Assembly: GCA_965240325.2 (NCBI GenBank) | Contig: OZ251230.1 | Location: 248,001 to 312,000 of the forward strand | Source: Rebecca billardiae RCC1528 | Lineage: Eukaryota; Haptophyta | Length of the DNA: 64,000 nt | Direction: 5' to 3' | Shown: positions 10,345 to 20,900 of the stretch, in pieces | Numbering within the stretch: the stretch's first letter is position 1 | Layout: each line of letters opens with the position of its first letter | Notes under the pieces: model-generated | Told to the model about the DNA's origin: nothing | What the model saw: the letters and a program-made list of their open reading frames with translations, nothing else | The model's database searches: none | Translations under genes and position numbers: made by a program

Positions 10345-11510
10345 CTACCTCGATGCGGTGCGATTCAGCGGGCGCTCGGCGAGGCGTTCCGTCTTCAACG
10401 CCGCATCTAGTTCATTGTCGCGCTCCTCCTGGACAAGTTCGATGTCCAGGTCGACCGCCTGTGACATTGACTTGGAGCGCGCGATGGTCGCAGCGCTCGG
10501 AGGCTCCTCGTCGACGTCGGCGATGTGCCGACCGGTGCAGATGGGAGCGCAGAACCGGGCGATCCGCGAGTGGAAGAGGTGCGCGGAGCCAAAGTCGATC
10601 ACGTACAGCTGCGCGCGCTTGCTCGCGGGCCCGGCCGCGATGGCGTCCATCAGCGCATGCTTGATGGCCTTCGCGTCCTTCTCGGCGTCCTGCTTGAAGG
10701 CGAGGTTGTGCACCTCGGGCACGTCGAAGACGAGGTTGCCTGCGGGCCTCTCGTGGGAGGGGGAGTGGCGGAGGGGCGATCGACAGGGCGCGCGTGAGCC
10801 GTCCGCGATGCTCACGCGGAGGCCGCGTGAGCCGCACGTGCGCGCGCGCGCGCACGTTCGTGCCAGTCGCCGTGCTCGATCCCGGCATCGAAGAGCGCCG
10901 TCTGCACGCGCTTGCACTCTCGGGTCCACGCCTTCTGGATGGGGAGGCGGAGGGCCTGCTTGTCAATGTCCCACCCTAGCGCATTTCTCTCGTGCATGTG
11001 GCGCAACTGCCTCGAGAGCCAGAACAGCCAGCGGAAGTAGGTGGGCTGTGTGAGCCGTTGCATCGCGATCGTGCCGCGCATACGGCCGTTGACGATGGTG
11101 ACGTGGCTGTAGTAGATGCGTGGCGCCAGCCCCGCATCGGCGGCAATGCCATGTATGCGTACTTCTCGTTCGAACGAATCCTTTGAGGTCCATCGGCCGA
11201 TCTTGGCGACGACTGAGCACAGTGGCAGGGTCCTGGCCGCCGTGCTCCCGGGGGCAGCGCCATCGACAGTCGCCAGCACCGACCAGTCGTCAAAGCCGTA
11301 GACGACGGCATTCTGACCGCGCGTGAGCTCGTACGCGCTGACCTCGTGGCGCCGAGCTGCGTCGGCTGCGATCTCGCACACGTCTTTCAGATCGAGTGTG
11401 ACACCCTGTCGTCGCGCCCCGCCACGCAAACCGCCGCGCGCGGCCATTCTCCGTCTCCGCCAATCTTGAGCTGCCAGTGCCTGAGGCCACGCGGACGGGG
11501 GTGCACCCAC
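10345..11510 (-). CDS. Atypical protein-kinase-like phosphotransferase
   Basis: Predicted 349 residues. Exons are 10856-11510 and 10345-10739; the intron 10740-10855 is GTGCGC...AG, phase 1, and joins HGDWHE to RNLVFDV. The joined catalytic loop reads HGDWHERN (about residue 211), matching the HxD...N pattern of kinase-like phosphotransferases. Downstream, VIDFGSA (about residue 266) supplies the metal-binding Asp. Upstream, VVAKIG (about residue 100) and SFEREVRIH look like the ATP-binding Lys and its helix-C Glu. TRGQNAVVYGF may be the nucleotide loop. Asp-Trp instead of the usual HGDLH and a short N-lobe suggest an atypical kinase (RIO/Bud32/APH-like) rather than a canonical protein kinase. 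The substrate is unknown. The start is uncertain; an internal Met follows at residue 22. Confidence 0.7.
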
Positions 11511-11875
11511 CTGCCGGCGGCGGCGGCACGCCGGCGGCGCTCGAAAATGTATGCGGAGATATGCATGCCTGATATTATGACGACGCGATCACTTGGTTTC
11601 CCGTCGCGCCAAAAGCAGAATGAAAAGATCGGCGCTCTCCCGGTGGCGGTTGCCGACTTGCCGCACCAAAATCACCACCGACATTGCTTGGCGGACGCCC
11701 CACTACTGTCCGACTCATCGCGCCTCAGCGAGTCACTTATCATCCGCGCAGAAGCCGACGAAGAATATGATACATATACACCGCCCACGTGCGTCGCCTG
11801 CCGGGTCGCGTGTTTGCGTCGTAGTGAACGCGCCCGCCTGTTCGCGGTTGACACGGAGCGCCGATCTGCTCAGAG

Positions 11876-12814
11876 TCAGAGACGTTGTACCACTGCACAC
11901 CAGTTGCCGCAATCGTACCACGTTTCCTCGATCTCAACCTCTCCAGAGGCGACGAGAGGGCCGAAAAGCTCTTCCAGCTCGCCCCGGCAGTACACGTGGC
12001 AGTAGCGCTGGAAGACGATCGTGCCCTTTGCGTCGTCGTGGACATCGTGGGCGGGCCATGCGCTGGTGCCGCCGCCCTTGGCGTCGGCAGCGCGCTCGGT
12101 AGCTGCTGGGATGCTGTTGGCGCTGCCGTCATCAGCCACCTGCGCCTTGGGGACGTGGAAGGGCACGAGCACGTCCGGGGCGGAAAAGCGGTGCCCCGAG
12201 TACCCACCGGCCACCGCCGAGGAGGATGCTTGCCCTGCGCCCCCGCCGCCCGCAGCGTCGCTGCCCTCCTGCTCCTGCGCCCACGCGTAGAAGAGTGCGC
12301 GGCCGCCGACGGCGAGGAGGCGGCAGCACTCGGCGCATGCGGCGAGCCTGCGCTCGCGTGTGGAGAGGTGGTGCAGCACGGCGATGCACAGCACGCATTC
12401 AAAGGCGCCCGACCGAAACGGCAGCCTGGTCACGTCGGCGCCGACGACCTGAAAGCCTCGCTCGGCGGCAATCTTGGCGAGCTCCATCGAGATGTCGCTG
12501 GCGATTGGGAAGCTGGGGCCGGGCTCGCTCGAGTCGCCCTGCGCGCCCGTGAACTGGCATGCCGGTAGGTTCTTGCCGTTGCCGGCACCCACGTCCGCGA
12601 TCAGGGAGCCGCGAGGGCGCTCGCGAACAAACGCCTCCACGCGCGGCCACGCCTTGTACCGCGTGCCGTGCCACTTGCGCGCGATGCGGTCGTACACACG
12701 GCGCACGTGCTCGACCTCGATCGAGGGCGTCCCATCCGCCTCGACACGAGCGATAGCCTCCTCGAGCTCACTGCCTGCCAGCGGGTAGGACCTCCGACTG
12801 CCATCCAATGCCAT
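11876..12814 (-). CDS. tRNA wobble-uridine carboxymethyl methyltransferase, Trm9/ALKBH8 type
   Basis: Single-exon 312-residue protein. Trm9-family enzymes use S-adenosylmethionine to methylate carboxymethyl-uridine at tRNA position 34, forming mcm5U. The N-terminal signature is present: [23 protein letters not shown] motif I follows (DVGAGNGKN, about residues 73-81), then [18 protein letters not shown] and [10 protein letters not shown] long Gly/Ala-rich insert (about residues 180-250) separates the Rossmann core from the conserved C-terminus ending [12 protein letters not shown]...[10 protein letters not shown], which is typical of Trm9. It is divergent from the strawberry notch gene with 294 bp between starts. 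Assignment is strong because both ends of the family signature are intact. Confidence 0.93.
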   Translation of the reverse strand: MALDGSRRSYPLAGSELEEAIARVEADGTPSIEVEHVRRVYDRIARKWHGTRYKAWPRVEAFVRERPRGSLIADVGAGNGKNLPACQFTGAQGDSSEPGPSFPIASDISMELAKIAAERGFQVVGADVTRLPFRSGAFECVLCIAVLHHLSTRERRLAACAECCRLLAVGGRALFYAWAQEQEGSDAAGGGGAGQASSSAVAGGYSGHRFSAPDVLVPFHVPKAQVADDGSANSIPAATERAADAKGGGTSAWPAHDVHDDAKGTIVFQRYCHVYCRGELEELFGPLVASGEVEIEETWYDCGNWCAVVQRL

Positions 12815-13108
12815 TTGTCCCGCACGGTCACCGACGCCGGGCGGCCATCGTGCTTTTTGCGTGCCCGGCTGCCCGCCGACGCGGCATACATACTGTACAG
12901 TTTACTATGTTTTAACGTGCACACTTGGTTAAGGCGTGATTACTGGTGCAAAGTGCAAACGGCCTGCACCCCGCTCGGTTGTCCAGCGCGCACTGGCACG
13001 GGTTTGCACCGAGCGTTCCCTGCGCACGCGCGCACGCGAAGGCCGAGGGGCGAGAGCCTTGCTGCGCGCCCGCCGCCGCGTCGCGCGCGTCGCGCGCTCC
13101 CGGCCACG
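12815..13108. promoter_or_regulatory. Divergent promoter region between Trm9-like and strawberry notch genes
   Basis: Non-coding 294 bp between two start codons on opposite strands, with the only AT-richer patch of the area at about 12885-12960. It must include both transcription starts; no specific motif was identified. Confidence 0.5.
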
Positions 13109-14020
13109 ATGTCGCTCGAGGCGTCGCTGGAGTACGCGTGCCCAAAGTGCTCGACGCGCATGCGCTCCGTGCCCCCCGGCCCCGCCTTCCGCGCCACCTG
13201 CGTGCGCTGCGCGGCCAAGTTTGTCGTGCGGCTCGCGGCGGCCGCGCCGCCGCCGCCGCCGCCCGCGGCGGCGGCCGCCGCGGGCGCGGGCGCCGGTGCG
13301 GCGCAGCCAGCCGTCGTGGACGACACGGGCGAGGCGGACGCCGCGGACGCGCCGCCGCCCGCGAAGGACGTCTTTGTCGACTACACGCCCACGCTGCCGC
13401 TCGAGGGCGCGCAGCCGCACCCGGGCGACATTGTCGAGTCGAACTCGCTCGCGGCGACGCCGGTGCCGCTCGTGCCGTACGTTCCCGTGTACTGCTGCGA
13501 GGAGAGCATGGCGCCGGTCGTCTCGTCGGGCAAGCTGAGCGCGCTGCAGCTCGAGACCGTCGCGCTGTGCGGCGCGCGGCACGAGCACCTGCTGCCTGAC
13601 GGGCGGCGCGCGGGCTTCTTCCTCGGCGACGGCGCGGGCGTGGGCAAGGGGCGGCAGATCGCCGCGGTGATCGTGGACAACTACGCGCGCGGGCGGCGCA
13701 AGCACGTGTGGTTCTCCACCTCCACCGACCTGCGGCTCGACGCCGAGCGCGACCTGCGCGACATTGGCGCGCCGGGCGTGGCCGTGCACGACGGCTGCCA
13801 GCAGCTCGACCGCGAGACGCGCGGGCTCGGGCTGGGCGCGGCGTTCAGCGAGGGCGTCGTCTTCTCGACGTACGCCTCGCTCGTCAGCGCCGCGCGCCAG
13901 GCGCGCGGCGGCGAGAGCCGGCTGCAGCAGCTCGTGCGCTGGTGCGGCGCGGAGGCGTTCGATGGCTGCGTCGTGTTCGATGAGTGCCACAAGGCGAAGA
14001 ACTTCAAGCAGGCGGCGCAG

Positions 14021-14051
<31 letters not shown>

Positions 14052-17000
14052 CGTCGGAGGTGAGCGCGGCCGACGGCTCCTCCAAGGTCTCCGCCGCGGT
14101 GATCCAGCTGCAGCGCCTGCTGCCGCGCGCGCGCGTGCTGTACGCGTCGGCGACGGGCGTGTCCGAGCCTTCCAACATGGCGTACATGGAGCGGCTCGGG
14201 CTGTGGGGGCCGGGCTCGGCGTTCGGCGGCGAGTTCTCGGCGTTCCTCGAGGCGCTCGAGGCGCGCGGCGTCGGCGCGATGGAGCTGCTCGCGATGGAGA
14301 TGAAGGCGTCCGGCATGTACACCGCGCGCGGCCTCTCCTTCCGCGCCGCCGAGTTTGAGGTGCGCAGCATCCGGCTCAGCGCCGAGCAGCGCGCGGTCTA
14401 CGACGGCGCCGCGGCGTTCTGGCGGCGCGTGCACGCGGAGATCGGCGAGGCGAAGGCGCGGCTCGAGGCGAAGGGCGGCGCGAAGGGGCCCGGCGGCAAG
14501 GGCGGCTCCGACGGCTCGGCGTCCTCCAACTTCTTCAAGCAGCTCTGCGTCGCGTCCAAGGTGCCGCAGGTGGTGGGCCTCGCGCGCGCCGCGCTGCAGC
14601 GGGGCGAGTGCGTCGTGATCGGGCTGCAGATGACGGGCGAGTCGGCGCTGGTGGCCGAGCTCTCGCGCGACCTGCAGCTCGCGCGGCTGCCCTCCTCGTG
14701 CCGCGAGATCCTCCGCCGCCTCATCCTCGAGCGCTTCCCGACCGAGGTGGACGGCGGCGCGCTCGCCAAGAAGCGCGCCGCACTCGACGAGCGCGCGCGC
14801 GCGCTCACCGAGGCGGTGATCAAGGCGCGCGCGGGCGTGGCGGCGCTGCAGGCGGCGGGCGCGGACGCGAGCGGGCCGATGGCCGAGCTGCTCGCGCTCT
14901 CGCGCCGGCACACCGAGACCCGCCTCGAGGCGGACGCGGTGGGCGCGCAGCTGGACGCGGCCGCGCACGGCCCGTGCCACGAGTGCACGACCGCCAAGGC
15001 GCGGCTGCTGCGAGAGCTCGACGAGCTGCCGCTGCCGCCGTGCGCGCTCGACTGGCTGGTGGACGAGCTGGGCGGGCCCGAGGCCGTCGCCGAGATGACC
15101 GGGCGGCGCGGCCGCATGGTGCGCCGCGGCGGCGCGCGCGGCGCCGACGGCGGCGCGGCGGGCGGCGCGCGGTTTGCGTACGCGCTGCGAACGCCCGCGG
15201 ACGCGCTCGGCGGCGGCGGCGGCGGCGGGTGCGCGCCGGGCGGGGACGAGCTGGAGCAGCTCAACGTGCTCGAGCGCAAGGCGTTCTGCGAGGGGCGCAA
15301 GCTCGTCGCCATCATCTCCGACGCGGCCTCCACCGGCATCTCGCTTCACGCGGACGTGCGCACGGCCAACCAGCGGCGGCGCGTGCACATCACGCTCGAG
15401 CTGCCCTGGTCGGCCGACAAGGCGGTGCAGCAGCTGGGGCGGTCGCACCGCTCGAACCAGTCGTCCGCGCCGGTGTACGTGCTCGCGCAGACCGAGCTGG
15501 GTGGCGAGGCGCGCTTCGCCTCCGCGGTCGCCAAGCGCCTCGAGCTGATGGGCGCGCTCACGCGCGGCGACCGGCGCGCGGCGTCGGGCGCCGACCTGCG
15601 CCAATTCAATTACGACACGGCGTGGGGGCGCAAGGCGCTGCAGCAGCTGCTGCACGCGCTGGCGACGGGCGCGATGACGGCCGGGGTGGACTACGCCGCG
15701 CTCGCGCGCGAGCACGCGCGCGCCGAGGCCGAGGCGGCGGGCCTCGACCCCGCCGCCGCGCCGCCTCCCCTCGGCATGGGTGCGCTGCACTGCCGCCTCA
15801 AGGCCGCGGCCGAGCGGATGGGCTTCGCAGACGAGCTCAAGGGCGCGCTCGGCGGGCCCGAGGCGGACGGCGCGCTCGGGCTGGCGCTGGGCGCGCCCGC
15901 GCCCAAGGCGAAGAAGAGCGGCGCCACCGTCAAGAAGTTCCTCAACAAGCTGCTCACGTGCGCGCGCGCGACGGCGCGCACGCGAGCGCGACAGAGGAGC
16001 GCGCCGCGGCCGCGCTCGCGCTCACGCGCGCCGCTCGCGCGCGCGCACACGCGCGGCGCGTGTTCCGGCTGCCTGGCTGCCTTCCAGGCTTGGCGTGAGC
16101 GAGCAGAACCTGCTCTTCTCCGCCTTCCACGCCACGCTCGAGGCGCTGATCAGCGCGGCGGTCAAGGTGCGCGCTGCGCGCCGCCGCGCGTCATAGGCGC
16201 GGCGCCCGCCGCACCCGCCGCGCACTCCGCGCCCCGCGCGCACTCAACCCGCCGCGCGCTCGGCCACGCCCCGCACGCCGCACGCCGCACGCACCGCGCA
16301 GGACGGCAAGTACGACGCGGGCGTGGGTGACGTGGTCGCCACCTCCATCGTGCGCAAGAGCGAGCGCGTCCTGTGGACCGACCCCGCGACGCGCGCGCGC
16401 ACGCGGCTTGTCACGCTCGCGTGCGACCGCGGCGTGGCGTGGGAGGAGGCGGTGGCGCGGTACTCAGCGGCGGTGCAGGGGGCGGCGGGCGCGGAGGGCA
16501 CGGCGGGAGCGGCCGAGGCGGGGGAGGAGGAGGAGGAGGCGGCGGACGGCAGCAGCGGCAGTGAGAGCGGCGGCGAGAGCGAGGAGGAGGCGGAGGAAGA
16601 GGAGGGCGGGGGCGAGAGCGGCGTGTCGGCCGCGGCGGCAGCGCCCGAGGCGGCGGCCGCGCCCGCGGCCGCCGCCGCCGCCGCCGCCGCCGCCACCGCG
16701 CCCGCCGCTGCGCCCGCCGCCGCCGGCCGCGCTGAGCCGCGGCCGCGGCCGCGCCGCGCGCGCCGCCGCCGGCACGACGGCTTCTACGCGTCGATCCGCA
16801 AGTTCCAGGGGCGGCACACGCTGTACGCACTCGCGCTCTCGAGGGCGGAGGAGCCGCGCGCCTTCAGCCTCGTGCGGCCCAACACGGGCGCCGTGCGGCA
16901 CGACGTTGACCTCGAGACGCTGCGCGAGCGGTACGTGCGCGTGTCCGCGCGGCGCGCGCGCGCGGGGTGGGAGGCGCTGCACGCGCTGGCGGACGACGAG

Positions 17001-17786
17001 AGCAGCGGGCTCCCGGCGCGGCGCTTCGAGCTGCTGCTGCTGAGCGGCACACTCACGCCCCTCTGGCCGACGCTGCTCGCCCTGGTGAACGAGCACGCGC
17101 TCAAGCTCACGCGCGCCGAGCAGCGCCTCTCCGTCGTGCGCGTGCAGACCACGGACTGCGCAGAGCGGGTGGTCGGGATCAAGTGGGCGCGCGCGCTGCT
17201 GCCGTACCTGCGCGAGCGGCTCGAGGGGCTCGGCGCGGCGAAGGCGGCGGCCGCGCACGCGGCGGGTGGCGCGAGCGCCACGGGCGAGACGGGCGCGGCC
17301 GACGCCATCGGCGCGCCCATCGAGCGCCGCGCCTTGGAGAAGGTTCTCACCCCCAAGCCCACCATCCTCAGCTTCTTCGCCGCCAAGGGGCAGGGGCAGG
17401 GGCAGCAGCAGCAGCACGGCGGCGGCTCGCAGCCGCACCCGCCCCAGCGGCTCACGCCGCCGCGCGCGCACGGCGGCGGCGGCAGTGGCGGCGCGGAGAG
17501 CGCCATCGAGCTCGACGCCGCCACGCCGCCGCCCGCGCGCGGCCTCGGCGGCAGCTCGGCGGCCAGCCCGCAGCTGGTCGACCTCACTTCGGACGCGCCG
17601 ACCGTGCGCCAGCTCGCTCGCTCCTCCGCGGGCGCGGCCGCCAAGCGGCCGCTCGGCGCCGCCGCGCTCTCGGCGCCGCCGCCAGGCAAGCGGCCGAGCA
17701 AGCAGCCCGCGGCAGGGGGCGGCTCGAAGGGCGCGGCGTCCAAATCGGCCGCCATCTCCAAGTGGTTCCGCCCGAAGGGCTCCTAG
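13109..17786 (+). CDS. Strawberry notch (SBNO) family helicase-like protein
   Basis: Predicted 1,470 residues. Exons are 13109-15957, 16088-16166 and 16302-17786, with GTGCGC donors; splicing gives [17 protein letters not shown] and then [13 protein letters not shown], both SBNO-like. SBNO proteins are SF2-type ATPases acting in nuclear transcription and chromatin regulation. The N-terminus is a CxxC...CxxC zinc ribbon (CPKC, CVRC, residues ~10-38). Then come a Walker A-like [11 protein letters not shown] (~171), DECH (FDECHKAKN, ~290) and motif [12 protein letters not shown] (~775), followed by the SBNO C-terminal helicase domain. The last 150 residues are disordered and contain KPTILSFF (~1326) and SAAISKWF at the extreme C-terminus, both PIP-box-like. 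Start chosen at 13109 because the zinc ribbon begins immediately. The in-frame extension upstream is not credible. Confidence 0.93.
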
Positions 17787-17971
17787 CAGCTTCTCGTTCT
17801 CCGTCGACGCGAAGAAAGAACTGCTGCTGCTCGTCGCTGTCGTCGAGTCTACTGTCTTAGTAGCCGAACATACTGTACGACTGGCGACTTGACATGCATT
17901 ATATGATCTGGACGAATATAAGTGTCAATAATGACGATGCTGCACGGCAGACGACATCGCGGCCATCACGG

Positions 17972-20900
17972 CTAGCGCTCGTAGTGGAGCCCCGTGAGCG
18001 ACTTGCGCAGCCCGTTGACCGCGTCGAGCACCTGCCCGAGCGCGAGCGAGTTGACGCGCACCTCGGCGCGCAGGTGGTTGAGCTCGTTGCGGATGGACTC
18101 TGCGTCTTCCGCCGCGCCGCCGCCACCGCCGCCGCCGCCGCCGTCTGCCGCGGCGCGCGGCGGCGCGGGCGGCTCGTGCAGCACGGCGGCGCCGCCGACG
18201 AGCGCGACGACCGCCGCCGCCTCGTCCGCGACGGCGCGCGCGTCGGCGGTGGCGGCCGCGCTCGCCGCCGCCGCGAGCGCCGCCGCCGAGCTGAGCTCGT
18301 GCTGCAGCGAGGCGGAGGAGGACTGCCTCGAGAGCACGCGCGAGCCCGCCACGCCCTCGCCGTCGGTCGCGGGCGGCTGCTGCAGGATGGAGAGCGCCGC
18401 GTGGCCCACGCCCGCCGCGGGCAGCAGCACGCCGAACAGCAGGTGGCGCACGGCGCTCAGGTGCAGGCACGCGTACAGACCGCCAGCGAGCGCGCAGCAC
18501 AGCCGCGCGAGCGAGGCGCGCTCGGCCGCCGCGGCCGCGCCCGCCGCCGCGCCGAAGGCCGAGCTCGCGCCCGCCGCGGCCGAGCGCGCGCGGCCGAGCG
18601 CCGGCCGCGCCGCCGCGGCCGCGCCGCCGCCCTCCAGCCCGGTCGCCGCGCGCGAGAGCGCAGGCTTGGCGGCGGGCGCGCGCGGGCGCACGCTGCTCGG
18701 CCGGTCGCGCAGCATCACGCTGTCCAGCTCGAGCGCGCGCGCGTACGCCTCGAGCGCGTGCTCGCCGAGCACGAGGTCGGCCCTGCTGCGCATCTCCTCG
18801 GGTGGCAGGTACGGGAACGACTGAGGCAGCAGGGGCAGGGGCGGCGTCAGCGGCGGCAGCAGCGGCGCCCGCGGGCACGGCACGGCACGGCGCGGTGAGC
18901 GCGCGCGCGCGCGCGCGCCCGCACCTGCTCGAGGTGGTCCGCGAAGATGAGCGTGAGCTTCTCCCGCCCGATGAAGTGCGCGTGCGTGTACGCCTTGGCG
19001 GGCAGACCCAGCGCGGCGCACGCGCACTCCACCGCCTGGGTGCGCGCAGGCGGCGCGCAGCGGGGAGGCAGCGCGGGGCTGAGCGCCAAGGGAGCGTGCG
19101 TGGCGCGCGCCGGGCCGCGCGCGGTGCCCGCGCACGCACCCACTCGTCCGCGGCGAGCGAGCGGTGCACGAAGGCGAGCGTGACGAAGCGGTCGAGCTGC
19201 GACAGCTCGCTGAGCGCGGTGCCGTCCGCGCCGATCGCGGCCGACGCCTCGCGGCCGCGCGCCGGCAGCCCCGCGCGCGGCGCGCCGTCGGCGTGCGCGC
19301 CAGGCTCGTCGGCGGCGCCGGGCTCGACACAGACGGCGCCGGGCTCGACCAGCCGCAGCAGCCGCTTCGCGCGCGGCAGGCTCTCGTCCACCCAGCTCGA
19401 GATGACTTCGCGCACGTGCGCCGCCGTCGCCTCCCTCTCGAGAGCGCGCGCGGCCGCGGCCGCGGGCGCGTCCGCCTCCGGCTCGGCGGCGGCGGCGGCG
19501 GGCGGCGCGGCGGCTGCGGCGGCGCCGTCTGTGTCCGAGGCGGGCGCGGAGGCGCGCGCGTGCGCGGGCGCGTGCGCGTGCGCGTGCGCGTGCGCGGCTG
19601 GCGGCTCGACGGCTTGCCTGATCATCTCGAGCAGCTGCGCGCCCTCCGGCTGCGCCGGCCGCGCGCCGCCGAGCGCCGAGCCACGGCGCGACGCGGCCGC
19701 GGCGGCGAGCGCGGCCGCCTCCGCGTCCGCGTCGGCGTCTTCGGCGTGTCCGCTGTGCGCGGCCGCTGCTGCGCGCGCGCGCTGCGCGTGCAGCTCGTCC
19801 GCGCCGTGGCCCGCCGCCTTCGCCGCGGCGGCGGCCGCCGCCTTCGCCGCGGCGCGGCGCGCGCCGTCCTTCGCGCCCGCCTCCGCCGTCTTGCGCAGCC
19901 AGCGGAACACCGCCACCGCGTCCGCGTCGCCGTGCCGCTTGTCCGGGTGCCACTCGAGGTAGAGGCGCTTGAGGGCGCGCGCCTGCTCCGCCTCGTCGGG
20001 CAGCTCCCACACCGCGTCGAGCTGCTGGCGCACGGCCGCGCACTTCTGCCGCGCGGAGGGCGTGAGGTCCGCCTCGTCCACGCCCTCGTACCCGTGCACC
20101 ACGACGGACGCGCCCTCGCCCGCGCCGCCGCCGCCCGCCGCGGCCGCACCGTCGGCGGGCGCGGCCGCGCGCGGCGGCGAGCGCTTGGGCGCGTCCGACG
20201 CGCGCCGCGAGCGCTCCGACTCGGCCTCGACGCCGTCGGGCGGCGCGGGCATGCCGAGCACCGAGGGCACGACGAAGCCCTTCTGCCGCAGGATCGCCTC
20301 GCGCGCCGCGTCGTCGCGCATCAGCATCGCGCGCCCGACGAAGTCCTCGAAGTCGCCCGCGCGCTCGAGGTCGCCCAGCAGCGTGCGCGCGAGCGCGCGC
20401 GGCACCTCGAGCGCGGCGAGCGCGCCGCCGCCGCGCCCGACGTAGAGCAGCCCGCGCGGCGCGTCCCAGAACGCGCCCACCTCGCGGCTCGAGACGATCG
20501 GCTCCGCCGCGCCGCCGCCGCCCGCGCCGCCGCCGCCGCCGCGCGCCGCCGCGCGCGCGATCGTGTGCGTCACGCTCACGCGCGCGGCCGTCACCTCCTT
20601 GGTGCGGAAGAGGAGCCGCATCGTGCCGGCCGCGCACAGCCGCTCAAAGTCGGGGCGGAGGCGGTTGGCGAGGAAGGTGGCGATGCAGCGCTTCGTGCCC
20701 GGCGTGAGCAGCTCCGCCTCGCCCTCGCCCTCGCCCTCGCCCTCCGCCGCGGGCGCACCCGCCGCGTCGGCCGCCGCGTCGCGCGGCAGCGCCGCGCCGC
20801 CGCGCAGCACGCCCTCGGCGCGCACGGCGCACTGCGCGCGCGCGCCCACGCCGCGCACGCCGAGCGCGGCGCCGAGCTGGAGGTACGGCGCGGCGGAGCC

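Noticed and set aside
12929-15790. 953-codon minus-strand ORF opposite strawberry notch
   Set aside because: Antisense shadow of GC-rich coding DNA; no natural protein composition.
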